64,000 nt of DNA from Natronocella acetinitrilica (GTDB lineage Bacteria; Pseudomonadota; Gammaproteobacteria; Nitrococcales; Aquisalimonadaceae): NCBI RefSeq assembly GCF_024170285.1, contig NZ_JALJXV010000001.1, positions 434,001-498,000 of the forward strand, in the 5' to 3' direction. Shown here piece by piece: positions 46,738 to 58,613 of the stretch; position 1 is the stretch's first letter; every line of letters begins with the position of its first letter. A model generated the notes under the pieces. That model worked only from the letters and a program-made list of their open reading frames with translations. It did not search any database and was not told the DNA's origin. Both the position numbers and the translations under genes were made by a program.

Positions 46738-46753
46738 TGTTCCACGTGGAACA
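46738..46753. other. parS: parS-like centromere site 1
   Basis: A perfect 16-nt palindrome TGTTCCACGTGGAACA, of the ParB-binding type TGTTNCACGTGNAACA. It overlaps the plsC stop codon region and lies about 5 kb from the probable oriC. A parA-parB pair is in the same window. Confidence 0.9.
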
Positions 46754-46756
46754 CAT

Positions 46757-46772
46757 GGTTCCACGTGGAACA
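46757..46772. other. parS: parS-like centromere site 2
   Basis: GGTTCCACGTGGAACA repeats the 14-nt palindromic core GTTCCACGTGGAAC exactly; only the first outer base differs. The centre is 19 nt from that of site 1. Confidence 0.88.
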
Positions 46773-46782
46773 TTCCGACTAG

Positions 46783-49212
<2,430 letters not shown>

Positions 49213-49228
49213 TTACAGTTGAACCGAT

Positions 49229-50299
49229 CTAGTATATCATTTCTGACACGCGGCCCTGCTCCACACGATATCCCCGTCCGTTCTGGAAGCCTTCCGGTAA
49301 ATCCCCCGGCTCGATTGCCGTCATGATCCCCTGACAGCTAGTCTCTTTAAGCGCCTGGGCCACCTGTTCCCGCCTGCCGGCATCAAGCTCTGCAGCAAGA
49401 TCATCAACCAGGATCAATGGAGACGCAGAATCACTTCTCATCAACTGCCGGCATTGCACCAGCATCAAACCAATCGCCACCAACTTCTGCTGGCCCCTGG
49501 ACAGGGCAAACTGCGCCTCGACTCCATCAACCTTGAGCAACAAATCAGCCCGATGCGGCCCGAACAGGGTAAATCCGGCATCGAGTTCACGGAGCCTCCC
49601 GTCATCGAAACACTCCTGCAGGGTCGAGCCCGCCCGCCATCCACGGCGGTACTCCACCACCACTGCAACCTCGGGCATCCAACTGGACAACAACTCCTGC
49701 AATGCGACTGAGAGCCCGGCTACCAGATCGCGCCTGGCCTCATCCACCGCTTCACCCGAAGTAACCAGTTCCCCTTCCCAGACCCGTGCAAGCCGTCCAT
49801 CCCCGGAACGCAGGGCAGCATTCCGTTGACGCAACGCCCGCTCGTGACGCTGCCAATCGGCATGATAATTCATGGATACGTGGAAACACCCCCAGTTGAG
49901 ATAGAGTCGACGCCCCGCCGGCCCATCCTGAAGGATTCGTTGTGTTTCCGTATTGATGACTTGCACCGGCAGAATCTTGGCAAGCTGGGACAACAAGCGG
50001 ACGTCTTCGCCATCCAGACGAACCCGGCATTGCCGTTGGCTGTATTCCAGCCCGAGCCGATGAGACCCATGCGTTGTCTCACAGACACCCACGACCCGCA
50101 TCACGCTCTGCTCACGACCGATCACCTGATCAAGCCGTCGTGCCCGAAAACTACGCCCCCGGCCAAGTAGATGCACGGCCTCAAGCACACTGGTCTTGCC
50201 AGCAGCGTTGGCTCCGGTAACCACTGTGAACCCCGGCTCGAAGCTCAGACGACATGCCTGCAGATTGCGTACGCCCGTTACATCGAGCTCGCGCAGCAT
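49229..50299 (-). CDS. recF: DNA replication and repair protein RecF
   Basis: A 356-residue SMC-like ATPase that, with RecO and RecR, loads RecA at gaps. Walker A is GANAAGKT (29-36), the signature motif is near FALSRGQQKL and Walker B is LILVDDLAAELD. It is 25 nt before gyrB and 12 nt after dnaN, in one operon. Its length agrees with the family (about 360). Confidence 0.96.
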   Translation of the reverse strand: MLRELDVTGVRNLQACRLSFEPGFTVVTGANAAGKTSVLEAVHLLGRGRSFRARRLDQVIGREQSVMRVVGVCETTHGSHRLGLEYSQRQCRVRLDGEDVRLLSQLAKILPVQVINTETQRILQDGPAGRRLYLNWGCFHVSMNYHADWQRHERALRQRNAALRSGDGRLARVWEGELVTSGEAVDEARRDLVAGLSVALQELLSSWMPEVAVVVEYRRGWRAGSTLQECFDDGRLRELDAGFTLFGPHRADLLLKVDGVEAQFALSRGQQKLVAIGLMLVQCRQLMRSDSASPLILVDDLAAELDAGRREQVAQALKETSCQGIMTAIEPGDLPEGFQNGRGYRVEQGRVSEMIY

Positions 50300-50311
50300 G
50301 ACCTGCCTGAC

Positions 50312-51412
50312 TTACAGTCGCATGGGCATGACAACGTACCGGAAATGATCCACCCCAACGGCACCGATCAGGCAACTGCTATTCGCGTCCACCAGACCAA
50401 TCTGGACTGCATCACCGTCCAGAACTCCAAGTGCATCCAGTAGATAAGTCGCATTGAAACCCACCTCCAGGGGTGCACCCTGGTACTCCACGACAAGCTC
50501 CTCGTCGGCTTGTTCCTGCTCGGGGTTATTGGACTGAATTCGCAAAAGATCCGTTTCCAGGATGAAACGCACACCGCGGTATTTCTCATTGGAAAGAATC
50601 GAAGCGCGTACCAGGGCCTGCCGCAGGGTCTCGCGGTCGGCACGCAGGATGTTTGACTCCACCTGCGGAATAACCCGTTGATACTCGGGAAACCGACCAT
50701 CGATCAGCTTTGAAGTAAACCGAAGGTTCTGCAACGTGATCCTGATGTGATTGCTGCCGAGTTCGAGCCGCAGTGACTCGTCACTCTCATCCAGCAGCCG
50801 TAACAGCTCCTGAACGCCCTTGCGTGGAACGATAACCTGCTGGTTGTTCGTTACTTCGACCTGGCCTTCGAGTTCACCTAGAGCCAGACGGTGCCCGTCT
50901 GTGGCAACGGCTCGCAAACGGCCCGGTTCCAGTTCCAGCAGCAAACCATTGAGATAGTACCTGACATCCTGCAAGGCCATGGAAAAGTGGGTCCGCTCGA
51001 TCAGCTCCCGAAGACTTGCCTGGGGCAAAACCACAGGTTCCGTGGCGCCAATGTCTTCCACGGCAGGAAACTCCGAGGCCGGCAGCGTGGCCAGGGAGAA
51101 GCGGCTTCTTTCAGCTTGCAGGACTGCCCGTTCCTGATCGACAGCAAGCTTGATGACTGCGCCGTCGGGTAGGTTACGCACGATGTCCATGAGCTTCCGT
51201 GCCGGCACGGTGACCTGACCACCTTCCTCAACGGCAAGCTCGACCCTGGACACCAGCTCCACTTCGAGGTCGGTGGTTGTCAATGACAAACCTGCCTCGT
51301 CGGCGACTACCAGCACGTTAGCCAGTACTGGCAAGGTCTGACGACGCTCGACAACACCGATCACCGCCTGGAGAGCGGGCAAGAGCTGTTCCCGTGTGAT
51401 CTGTATTTTCAT
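50312..51412 (-). CDS. dnaN: DNA polymerase III beta sliding clamp
   Basis: A 366-residue clamp, the same length as in E. coli. The three similar domains are visible; the start MKIQITREQLLPALQAVIGVVERRQTLPVLANVL is typical, as is the end YVVMPMRL that forms part of the peptide-binding cleft. It is preceded by the AT-rich probable origin and a GGGCTCC-containing leader. Confidence 0.98.
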   Translation of the reverse strand: MKIQITREQLLPALQAVIGVVERRQTLPVLANVLVVADEAGLSLTTTDLEVELVSRVELAVEEGGQVTVPARKLMDIVRNLPDGAVIKLAVDQERAVLQAERSRFSLATLPASEFPAVEDIGATEPVVLPQASLRELIERTHFSMALQDVRYYLNGLLLELEPGRLRAVATDGHRLALGELEGQVEVTNNQQVIVPRKGVQELLRLLDESDESLRLELGSNHIRITLQNLRFTSKLIDGRFPEYQRVIPQVESNILRADRETLRQALVRASILSNEKYRGVRFILETDLLRIQSNNPEQEQADEELVVEYQGAPLEVGFNATYLLDALGVLDGDAVQIGLVDANSSCLIGAVGVDHFRYVVMPMRL

Positions 51413-51578
51413 GGGCTCCTACCAGTAATAGATAAGTAATCTTTTAAGAACTTATTATGTTTATTAAGTAATGACGTTTCTGTGTGTAACTTTGAAAGTT
51501 CCTTACTTAACAAAACGTTGTCGCGCAAAAACCTTGTATAAGTACCCCGGTAAGACTGCGGACTGACAGAGGATATCC

Positions 51579-51587
51579 TGTGGATAA
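51579..51587 (-). promoter_or_regulatory. DnaA box 1
   Basis: TGTGGATAA, the reverse complement of the consensus TTATCCACA. It lies beside the AT-rich segment. Confidence 0.8.
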
Positions 51588-51624
51588 AATAGCCTCTGTC
51601 CCTGACTCCCCGGTCGCTCACAAC

Positions 51625-51633
51625 TTATCCACA
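51625..51633 (+). promoter_or_regulatory. DnaA box 2
   Basis: A perfect TTATCCACA lying directly beyond the dnaA stop codon and opposite in orientation to box 1. Confidence 0.8.
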
Positions 51634-52986
51634 TCATGTTGTCAGGGTTCTCAACAGGTTTGCATAGTCTTCTGAAACCCGCGCATCGGCATCCTTGAGC
51701 TCTGCCACTTTCCTGCAGGCATGCAGCACCGTGGTGTGGTCCCGACCACCAAAGGCATCTCCGATCTCCGGCAGACTGTGACTGGTCAGTTCCTTGGCCA
51801 GGGCCATTGCCAGTTGTCGTGGCCGTGTGATGGATCGGCTGCGACGCTTGGACAGCAAGTCCGCCACACGAATCTTGTAATACTCCGCAACAGTCTTCTG
51901 GATGTTTTCCACGGTGATCAGCTTGTCCTGCAGCGCCAGCAGATCACGCAACGCTTCCTTGGTGAAATCCACCGTGATGGGCGCACCGGTGAAGCGGGCA
52001 TTGGCCACGACGCGGCGCAACGCCCCCTCCAGCTCACGGATATTCGACCACACCCGTTTGGCAATGAAAAAGGCCACCTCATCAGGCAGATCAATCCCTT
52101 CCTGGACCGCCTTGCTCATGAGGATCGCGACCCGTGTCTCCAGTTCGGGGGGTTCGATGGCGACTGTCAGGCCCCAACCGAAACGCGACTTCAATCGCTC
52201 TTCCAGGCCATCGACTTCCTTCGGGTAGCGGTCGCAGGTGAGTACCACTTGTTGTTGGCCTTCCAGCAGCGCATTGAACGTGTGGAAGAATTCCTCCTGA
52301 GAACGTTCCTTGCCGGCGAAGAACTGGATATCGTCGATCAGCAATGCATCGGCGCCGCGATAATGGCGCTTGAACTCGTTGATGGCGTTGTGTTGAAGCG
52401 CCTTGACCATGTCGCCGACAAACCGCTCCGAATGCAGGTACAACACCCGTGCGCCGGGGTTGGCCGCAAGCATCAGATTGCCAATGGCATGCATGAGGTG
52501 GGTCTTGCCAAGACCGACCCCACCGTAAAGGAATAACGGGTTATATGATCCACCCGGATTCGCGGCCACCTGGCTGCAGGCGGCTCGTGCCAGCTGATTG
52601 GACTTGCCTTCCACGAAAGAGTCGAAGGTGAAGCGGGGATTGATGTTGGACCCCGATGAGGCCTGTGCTCGATGGCCCTGGCTGCGAGCCTGCACTGCCT
52701 GCGGCGGGGCCTTGGACTGACTTGTCTCGGGAACCGGATTCGGACTGCTCCCGACCTCGAGGCGCACCGGCAGGCCCTCTACAGGCTCGTGCTGCTGCAC
52801 GAGTTCCTGAATTCTTTCGTAATAATGGTCGCGCACCCAATCCAGCACGAAGCGGTTGGGCGCGTAAAGGCACAGCTCGTGGTTGTGCTGAACGGCCTGC
52901 AGTGGCCGTATCCAGGTATTCAGCTGTTGCTCGGGGATTTCTCCCTCAAGACGCACCAGACAGCTGTGCCAGACAGAGTCGCCCAC
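51634..52986 (-). CDS. dnaA: Chromosomal replication initiator DnaA
   Basis: A 450-residue AAA+ initiator that binds DnaA boxes and opens oriC. Domain I begins [27 protein letters not shown], a Gln/Ser/Ala-rich linker covers about 85-115, and the ATPase domain has Walker A GGVGLGKT (155-162) and [12 protein letters not shown]. Domain IV ends with [15 protein letters not shown]. The GTG start is chosen because GGGAG lies 7 nt before and homology begins at once; a longer frame would add 53 residues of no similarity. An in-frame TTG one codon upstream is possible. Confidence 0.96.
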   Translation of the reverse strand: MGDSVWHSCLVRLEGEIPEQQLNTWIRPLQAVQHNHELCLYAPNRFVLDWVRDHYYERIQELVQQHEPVEGLPVRLEVGSSPNPVPETSQSKAPPQAVQARSQGHRAQASSGSNINPRFTFDSFVEGKSNQLARAACSQVAANPGGSYNPLFLYGGVGLGKTHLMHAIGNLMLAANPGARVLYLHSERFVGDMVKALQHNAINEFKRHYRGADALLIDDIQFFAGKERSQEEFFHTFNALLEGQQQVVLTCDRYPKEVDGLEERLKSRFGWGLTVAIEPPELETRVAILMSKAVQEGIDLPDEVAFFIAKRVWSNIRELEGALRRVVANARFTGAPITVDFTKEALRDLLALQDKLITVENIQKTVAEYYKIRVADLLSKRRSRSITRPRQLAMALAKELTSHSLPEIGDAFGGRDHTTVLHACRKVAELKDADARVSEDYANLLRTLTT

Positions 52987-53248
52987 CAATGGACTCCCAT
53001 TACCAGATTGCGTAACAGTTGCATGCGCGGTTGAACCGACGCGCGTTTGAGTGCGCCCGGTGGCACATCGGAGGCGGCGGCTTGCCGGAACCCGGAACAG
53101 GCTCAGTCTATACGTCGGCACCGGCGCTGACCACACCCGCACCATGGCCGATTACGATTGACAACAACTGCCCGGTGCAAGTATCTTCGCGGGCTGATTT
53201 CAGCGACGGCCCCTTGCCGTTCACCACACATATACGAGTGAGCACGTC
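52987..53248. other. Divergent dnaA/rpmH intergenic region
   Basis: This 262-nt stretch should hold the promoters of dnaA (minus) and rpmH (plus). No perfect DnaA box was found in it, in contrast to the dnaA-dnaN gap. No gene is seen. Confidence 0.6.
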
Positions 53249-53383
53249 ATGAAGCGGACCTTTCAGCCCAGCGTCATCAAGCGCAAGCGGACTCACGGTT
53301 TTCGGGCACGCATGGCAACCAAGAACGGCCGCCGCGTCATCAAGGCTCGCCGTGCCAAGGGGCGCGCGCGCCTCTCTGCCTGA
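53249..53383 (+). CDS. rpmH: Ribosomal protein bL34
   Basis: A 44-residue, strongly basic protein of the large ribosomal subunit. It begins [20 protein letters not shown] and ends with GRARLSA, almost the E. coli sequence. It heads rpmH-rnpA-yidD-yidC-mnmE and is divergent from dnaA, the usual order near the origin. Confidence 0.98.
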   Translation: MKRTFQPSVIKRKRTHGFRARMATKNGRRVIKARRAKGRARLSA

Positions 53384-53384
53384 T

Positions 53385-53768
53385 TTGCCCGCATCGTCGG
53401 GAGAGCGGTTCCCGTTTCCGCGGACGAACCGTCTCCTCCGGGCGCGAGACTTTCGCGCTGTATTCCAGAATGCCGAGCGTGTCTCCGACCGTCATTTCAC
53501 GGTGCTCTTTTGCCGAGGATCGTCGATACACGCCCGCCTGGGGATGGCCGTTCCCAAACGTGCCGTTCCACGTGCAGTGGATCGCAATCGCATCAAGCGA
53601 CAGGTTCGGGAATCTTTTCGGCTGAATCGCTCACGGTTGCCACCCATGGATGTGGTTGTTCTGGCTCGGGCAGCAGCCCGAAGCGCGACAGGACCGGATC
53701 TGAAACAGGCCTTGGGCCGACTCTGGCAGCGTGTACTGAAACGATGCGAAGGCCAATCATCCTGCTAA
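53385..53768 (+). CDS. rnpA: Ribonuclease P protein component
   Basis: A 127-residue basic protein that helps the RNase P RNA bind precursor tRNA. Signatures are [16 protein letters not shown] and the RNR box [16 protein letters not shown]. The TTG start, 2 nt after the rpmH stop, gives the usual length; a GTG further upstream would overlap rpmH in another frame. The ribosome site is poor, so translation is probably coupled to rpmH. It overlaps yidD by 25 nt. Confidence 0.92.
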   Translation: MPASSGERFPFPRTNRLLRARDFRAVFQNAERVSDRHFTVLFCRGSSIHARLGMAVPKRAVPRAVDRNRIKRQVRESFRLNRSRLPPMDVVVLARAAARSATGPDLKQALGRLWQRVLKRCEGQSSC

Positions 53769-53974
53769 TACGGCTTTACCAGTTGGTGCTCAGCCCGCTG
53801 CTGGGCCCATGCTGCCGTTTCTATCCGTCCTGCTCCCACTACACCATGGAGGCGGTCCAGGTGCATGGCCCTGTCCGTGGCCTGTGGTTGGGTCTGCGTC
53901 GCATACTCCGTTGCCACCCGTTGCATCCGGGTGGCATCGATCCCGTTCCCCAACCCCGGTCGAAATCACGCTGA
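53744..53974 (+). CDS. yidD: Membrane protein insertion efficiency factor YidD
   Basis: A 76-residue amphipathic protein that assists YidC-dependent membrane insertion. The family pattern is complete: [31 protein letters not shown] and [17 protein letters not shown]. The ATG lies inside the end of rnpA in another frame. It is followed 4 nt later by yidC. Confidence 0.94.
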   Translation: MRRPIILLIRLYQLVLSPLLGPCCRFYPSCSHYTMEAVQVHGPVRGLWLGLRRILRCHPLHPGGIDPVPQPRSKSR

Positions 53975-53978
53975 ATCC

Positions 53979-55661
53979 ATGGATACGCAACGACTGATAC
54001 AGTTCTTCGCCCTCGGCTTCATCCTGCTCTTGATCTGGAGCGCCTGGGAAACCGACTACGGCACACCGCGCCAGGCCATGGAGGAACGTGCCGAGCAGGA
54101 ACAGGCACGGGAGCGCAGCGAAAATGGCGATGACGATGACGTCTTCGTGCCGGATGACCTTGATGCCGAAGGCCCCGGCTTCACCGATGTGGACGAGCGG
54201 CAGCGGACCGAGGAAGCTGACAGCGATGAGGAAGGCCGCGACATCCGCGTGCGTACCGATCTGCTGGACGTGGTGATCAACACCCGGGGTGGCGAAATTC
54301 AGCAGGTGGATCTGCTTCAACACGCCGTTTCCACCAATGATCCTACCCCTCTGCGACTGATGAGCACCGAACGGGACAGGCTGTTCACCGCCCGGGCTGG
54401 TGTTGTCACGGCCAACGGCGTGTCCGGCCCCGGAACACGGGGTGTCTACTCCGTTGACGCTGATGAGTTCGAGCTCAGTGATGGCGAAGATCGCATCGTG
54501 GTTCCCTTTGTCTGGGAAAGCGATGAGGGTCTGCGCGTCACAAAACGCTACATCTTCCACCGTGATTCCTACCTGATCGACGTTGAGCACGAGGTAGACA
54601 ACGCCACCGGTGGGGACATGCGTGCGTCCCAGCAGGTGTTCCTGCGACGTAGCTCCGACTATGGCGATGGCACCTCCTGGTTCATTTACACCTACACCGG
54701 CGGTGTGCTGAACAGCCCGGATTCCCGCTATGAGAAGATCTCGTTCTCGGACATGGCTTCAAGCCCGGTGGATCGGAACATCTCCGACGGCTGGCTGGCC
54801 ATCATCCAGCACTACTTCCTGGGCGCCTGGATTCCGCCGGAAGGCGAGGAGCGCCGTTACTGGAGCAGGGACCGCGGCAATAACGTGTTCGACTTCGGCA
54901 TGAACACGTTCTGGCGGCCGGTGGCCGATGGCGAGAGCGTGGATTTCTCAAGCCAGCTGTTCGTGGGCCCCAAGGAACAGGATCGTCTGGCGGCTGCCGC
55001 CGAGCATCTCAACCTGACGGTGGACTACGGCTGGCTCACGATCATCTCCCGACCCCTGTTTATTGCCCTGAACTGGATCTACAGCGTGGTGGGCAACTGG
55101 GGTTTTGCCATCATCATCCTGACGCTGCTGATCAAGATCGTCTTCTACAAGCTCTCCGAGACCAGCTTCCGTTCCATGGCGCGGATGCGGAAGATGCAGC
55201 CCAAGATGCAGGCCCTGAAGGATCGCTATGGCGATGATCGCCAGGCTTTGAATCAGGCGCTGATGAAGATGTACAAGGAAGAGAAGATCAATCCGCTGGG
55301 GGGCTGTCTGCCAATCCTGGTGCAGATCCCGGTCTTCATCGCGCTCTACTGGGTGCTGCTCGAGAGCGTCGAATTGCGGCATGCACCGTTCATGCTCTGG
55401 ATAAACGACCTCTCGTCGCCGGATCCCTTCTTCGTCCTGCCGCTGCTGATGGGTGCCACCATGTTCATCCAGCAGAAGCTGAACCCGGCGCCGCTGGACC
55501 CGATCCAGCAGAAGGTGATGATGGCGCTACCGTTTGCCTTCACCATTTTCTTCATGTTCTTCCCTGCCGGGCTGGTGCTCTACTGGGTGGTCAACAACGC
55601 ACTCTCCATCGCCCAGCAGTACGTGATTACCAAGCGCATCGAGCGCGGCGAGGAGAAATAG
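53979..55661 (+). CDS. yidC: Membrane protein insertase YidC
   Basis: A 560-residue inner-membrane insertase. An N-terminal membrane helix (QFFALGFILLLIWSAW) is followed by an acidic segment, the large periplasmic beta-domain (about 75-340) and the conserved five-helix core (WGFAIIILTLLIKIVFY; MQALKDRYGDDRQALNQALM; GGCLPILVQIPVFIALYWVL). The ATG fits the family start; the frame remains open upstream over yidD. Confidence 0.97.
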   Translation: MDTQRLIQFFALGFILLLIWSAWETDYGTPRQAMEERAEQEQARERSENGDDDDVFVPDDLDAEGPGFTDVDERQRTEEADSDEEGRDIRVRTDLLDVVINTRGGEIQQVDLLQHAVSTNDPTPLRLMSTERDRLFTARAGVVTANGVSGPGTRGVYSVDADEFELSDGEDRIVVPFVWESDEGLRVTKRYIFHRDSYLIDVEHEVDNATGGDMRASQQVFLRRSSDYGDGTSWFIYTYTGGVLNSPDSRYEKISFSDMASSPVDRNISDGWLAIIQHYFLGAWIPPEGEERRYWSRDRGNNVFDFGMNTFWRPVADGESVDFSSQLFVGPKEQDRLAAAAEHLNLTVDYGWLTIISRPLFIALNWIYSVVGNWGFAIIILTLLIKIVFYKLSETSFRSMARMRKMQPKMQALKDRYGDDRQALNQALMKMYKEEKINPLGGCLPILVQIPVFIALYWVLLESVELRHAPFMLWINDLSSPDPFFVLPLLMGATMFIQQKLNPAPLDPIQQKVMMALPFAFTIFFMFFPAGLVLYWVVNNALSIAQQYVITKRIERGEEK

Positions 55662-55667
55662 CCACCG

Positions 55668-57026
55668 GTGCAGCCAGAGACGATTTGCGCGATTGCCACA
55701 CCGCCGGGACGCGGCGGTGTTGGCATCGTGCGGGTCTCCGGACCTGATTCATCTACCCTCGCAGCCCGCCTCTGCACCTCGCTGCCTGCGCCACGGCACG
55801 CCGGTTATCGACGCTTCACGGATAGCACCGGCGAGATCATCGACGAAGGTCTGGTGCTCTACTTCCCCGCCCCTGGCTCTTTCACCGGTGAGGATGTGGT
55901 CGAACTGCAGGGCCATGGCGGTCCGATTCCCATGCAACGGCTGTTGCAGCGCCTGGTTGAGCTCGGTGCTCGCCTCGCCCGCCCCGGGGAATTCTCCGAG
56001 CGGGCCTTTCTCAATGGTCGGCTGGATCTCGCCCAGGCCGAGGCGGTGGCGGACCTCATTGCCGCTAGCTCCGAGGCGGGGGCGAATGCGGCCATGGCGT
56101 CTTTGCAGGGCGGTTTCTCCCGCGAAGTCCACGGGCTCACGGATGCCCTGGTGCGGTTGCGGGTCCATGTGGAATCCGCCATCGACTTTCCCGACGAGGA
56201 AATCGACTTCCTGAGCGACGGTGCCGTGGCGGCCCAGCTAGCAGCCGTGTGTGACCAACTTGCCCGGGTGAGAAAAGCCGCGGCCGGGGGAAGGCTGTTG
56301 CGCGACGGCATGACCGTGGTCATCGCCGGTCGCCCCAATGCCGGTAAGTCCAGCCTTCTGAACGCCCTTGCCGGTTACGAGGCTGCCATTGTGACGGATG
56401 TGGCCGGCACCACCCGCGACGTGCTGCGGGAGCACCTGCACATCGACGGCATGCCCCTGCATGTGGTGGATACCGCCGGGCTTCGGGACAGCGCTGATCG
56501 TGTGGAACAGGAGGGCATACGCCGTGCCCGCGATGCCCTGCAAACTGCTGATCGCATTCTGCTGGTGGTGGATGATTGCCCGGGCGAGGGCGAGGGCGAC
56601 GGCGACGGCGCGGGCGAACAGGCAATCCGCGCGCAACTGCCCCCCGGCACACCGGTGACGGAGATTCGTACCAAGACGGATCTCAGTGGTGGCGTGGCGG
56701 GCGAGCGGCCGGACGCTGGCCATTCGGTGATCGGTGTCAGTGCAGTGACCGGTGCCGGCCTTGAAGCCCTGCGCGGGCATCTCGCCGCATCCATGGGTTA
56801 CACCGGCGGCGAGGGCGTATTCAGTGCCCGGGCCCGCCACCTGGATGCCCTGGACCGGGCCGCCGAGGCGCTTGAGGCGGCCGCCGGGCAGCTTGAGATC
56901 GGCGCCGGGGAACTGGTGGCGGAGGAACTGCGCCGGGCCCAGCAGGCCCTCGCCGAAATCACAGGGGAATTCACCACCGAAGACCTGCTTGGCGAAATCT
57001 TTTCCAGTTTCTGTATCGGCAAGTGA
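55668..57026 (+). CDS. mnmE: tRNA modification GTPase MnmE
   Basis: A 452-residue GTPase that, with MnmG, modifies the wobble uridine of tRNAs (5-carboxymethylaminomethyl type). The N-terminal tetrahydrofolate-binding part opens [22 protein letters not shown]; the G domain has GRPNAGKS (221-228), DVAGTTRD and DTAGLR; the protein ends in CIGK, with the conserved cysteine. A Gly/Glu/Asp-rich stretch (about 304-313) marks a loop in the G domain. The start is GTG. The third palindromic repeat lies 40 nt after its stop. Confidence 0.96.
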   Translation: MQPETICAIATPPGRGGVGIVRVSGPDSSTLAARLCTSLPAPRHAGYRRFTDSTGEIIDEGLVLYFPAPGSFTGEDVVELQGHGGPIPMQRLLQRLVELGARLARPGEFSERAFLNGRLDLAQAEAVADLIAASSEAGANAAMASLQGGFSREVHGLTDALVRLRVHVESAIDFPDEEIDFLSDGAVAAQLAAVCDQLARVRKAAAGGRLLRDGMTVVIAGRPNAGKSSLLNALAGYEAAIVTDVAGTTRDVLREHLHIDGMPLHVVDTAGLRDSADRVEQEGIRRARDALQTADRILLVVDDCPGEGEGDGDGAGEQAIRAQLPPGTPVTEIRTKTDLSGGVAGERPDAGHSVIGVSAVTGAGLEALRGHLAASMGYTGGEGVFSARARHLDALDRAAEALEAAAGQLEIGAGELVAEELRRAQQALAEITGEFTTEDLLGEIFSSFCIGK

Positions 57027-57065
57027 CAGTGGCCAACTGCAGCCTGAGAACGGGTTGCGGGAGGG

Positions 57066-57175
57066 AACGGCTGGCGGGCATGCCGCTCAGGGACACGCCG
57101 TGAATACGTCCTTGTAGGCTCGACAGCGACATCCCTGTCGCTGACGGTCCCTGAGCGGCACACCCGCCAGCCGTT
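57066..57175 (-). repeat. Palindromic repeat element, copy C (predicted structured RNA)
   Basis: The core (57091-57150) is 58 of 60 identical to copy A. The arms 57066-57090 and 57151-57175 pair at 23 of 25 positions and share no clear sequence with the arms of A or B. The two mismatches become G-U wobbles on the minus strand. On that strand the hairpin loops read AGGGAT (57131-57136) and AAGGAC (57108-57113). Both flanking genes are on plus, so the structured strand is antisense here. Confidence 0.82.
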
Positions 57176-57248
57176 TGTGCCCTCGGCCTATGCGCCGCTG
57201 TGGCCGCATTGTTATAAAGGCAGTCATCCACGCCTAAAGGGGTTATCC

Positions 57249-58541
57249 GTGGTCACGTCCAGCGACCAGCAGTATCGAGAGGCCATCAGGTCCTTGTCCG
57301 ACCGGATCGTTGCTGCCCAGAAGCCCATCCGCATTCTCGATGCCATCCAGTGGACGGCCCCCGTACGCGAGGACTTCTTCGCCCGGGGCTGCCGCGAACA
57401 GCCGGCAGTTGATGCCGAGTACTACCGGCAGCGGCCGCTGGGTTTCGACCCTGCCGCCGTGCGTGGCGAGTTCCACGCCATCCAGCGGGATGCGGTCAAG
57501 ACGCTGGGCCAGTTCAACCCGGTGGCCAAGGTCATGGCCCGTATCTGCAGGGAATACCAGATGGCGGTGCGGATGCTGGAGGCCCGGGGCAGTGCCGATT
57601 TCTCCCAGCTCTCCCAGGAGCTCTACGGCGCCGCCAGTGATGCGTTCCATGCCGGCGATCCATCGCTGGCGGACCTGGGCGCACTCATGGCCGACACCCT
57701 GGGCAACATCGATCGCTCCGAGGCGCTGCGCCCGGAGCCGAAGACCATCACCGCCGCCCAGGCCGTGGCCACCCTGCAACAGCGCCTGTCCGCCGTGTTC
57801 GCGGACAGCGGCGGTGGTGTAAGGGTGCTGCTGGATGACGGCATCGTTGCAGATGCCGCCGCCGGGGCCGACTACCTCAAGGTGCGTCGCGACGCCATGT
57901 TCAACGCCCGCGAGGTGCGCCTGTTGGAGGTCCACGAGGGCTGGGTGCACCTGGGCACCACGCTGAATGGCCAGGCGCAGTCCGTATGCACTTTCCTATC
58001 CAAGGGGCCGCCGTCTGCGACCGTGACTCAGGAGGGGCTGGCCATCCTGATGGAGATCATCGCCTTCGCCTCCTATCCGGCCCGGCTGCGCAAGCTCGGC
58101 AACCGGGTGCGGGCCATTGCCATGGCCGAGGATGGCGCCACCTTTCTCGACTGCTTCGGCTTTTTTCGCGAACAGGGCTTCAGCGACGACGAGGCCTACA
58201 ATCACACCGCGCGGATCTTCCGCGGCAGCGCTCCGGAGCTAGGCCCCTTCACCAAGGACCTGAGCTACAATCGTGGCTTCATCCTGCTCTATAACTTCCT
58301 GCAACTGGCGGTACGCCGCGGTCGGCTGGAGCGCATTCCGCTGCTGTTCTGCGGCAAGGTAACGCTTGAGGATATCCCCGTGCTTGCCCAGTTACAGGAG
58401 GAGGGCATCGTGGAGCCGCCCCGCTTCCTGCCACCACAAATCGCCGACCTCAATGGGCTGGTTTCCTGGATGGCCTATGGCAACTTCCTGGGCCGTCTGA
58501 ATCTCGATCGTATCGAGGCCGACTACGCACATTTGGTGTGA
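57249..58541 (+). CDS. DUF1704 / QEGLA-motif protein, predicted metallopeptidase
   Basis: A 430-residue protein of the family labelled by its QEGLA motif (261-265) and sometimes called flavohemoglobin expression-modulating protein. It also has HEGWVH (229-234), an HExxxH zinc motif; together with E262 this is the arrangement I recall for the eukaryotic MATCAP tyrosine carboxypeptidases, which share DUF1704. Peptidase activity in bacteria is an inference. The GTG start is preceded by AAGGGG; upstream codons cross the palindromic repeat region and have no similarity. It lies between mnmE and mnmG, which are usually neighbours, so it may be an insertion. Confidence 0.82.
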   Translation: MVTSSDQQYREAIRSLSDRIVAAQKPIRILDAIQWTAPVREDFFARGCREQPAVDAEYYRQRPLGFDPAAVRGEFHAIQRDAVKTLGQFNPVAKVMARICREYQMAVRMLEARGSADFSQLSQELYGAASDAFHAGDPSLADLGALMADTLGNIDRSEALRPEPKTITAAQAVATLQQRLSAVFADSGGGVRVLLDDGIVADAAAGADYLKVRRDAMFNAREVRLLEVHEGWVHLGTTLNGQAQSVCTFLSKGPPSATVTQEGLAILMEIIAFASYPARLRKLGNRVRAIAMAEDGATFLDCFGFFREQGFSDDEAYNHTARIFRGSAPELGPFTKDLSYNRGFILLYNFLQLAVRRGRLERIPLLFCGKVTLEDIPVLAQLQEEGIVEPPRFLPPQIADLNGLVSWMAYGNFLGRLNLDRIEADYAHLV

Positions 58542-58613
58542 TCACTTGCTGCGCGGCGACCATGCTCCTAAGATACCGGTCCTCGCCTGACGAAGCCCCC
58601 GGGAGTGATGAAG

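Larger units (their letters stand above)
51413..51633. other. oriC: Probable chromosomal replication origin (oriC) between dnaA and dnaN
   Basis: This 221-nt gap has 14 G or C in 60 bases at 51421-51480 by direct count, against a strongly GC-rich surrounding, which marks a probable unwinding element. Two perfect DnaA boxes face each other at 51579-51587 and 51625-51633. A 70-codon minus-strand frame crosses the region but has no ribosome site or family and is rejected. Confidence 0.75.

Noticed and set aside
51409-51621. 70-codon minus-strand frame between dnaA and dnaN
   Set aside because: It spans the AT-rich origin and a DnaA box, overlaps the dnaN start and has no family.
53566-53581. 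Partial parS-like sequence GTTCCACGTGCAGT in rnpA
   Set aside because: Only one half of the palindrome is intact, and it is explained by coding sequence.
57177-57248. N-terminal extension of the QEGLA protein
   Set aside because: It starts at the edge of the palindromic repeat, lacks a ribosome site, and the GTG at 57249 has AAGGGG before it.
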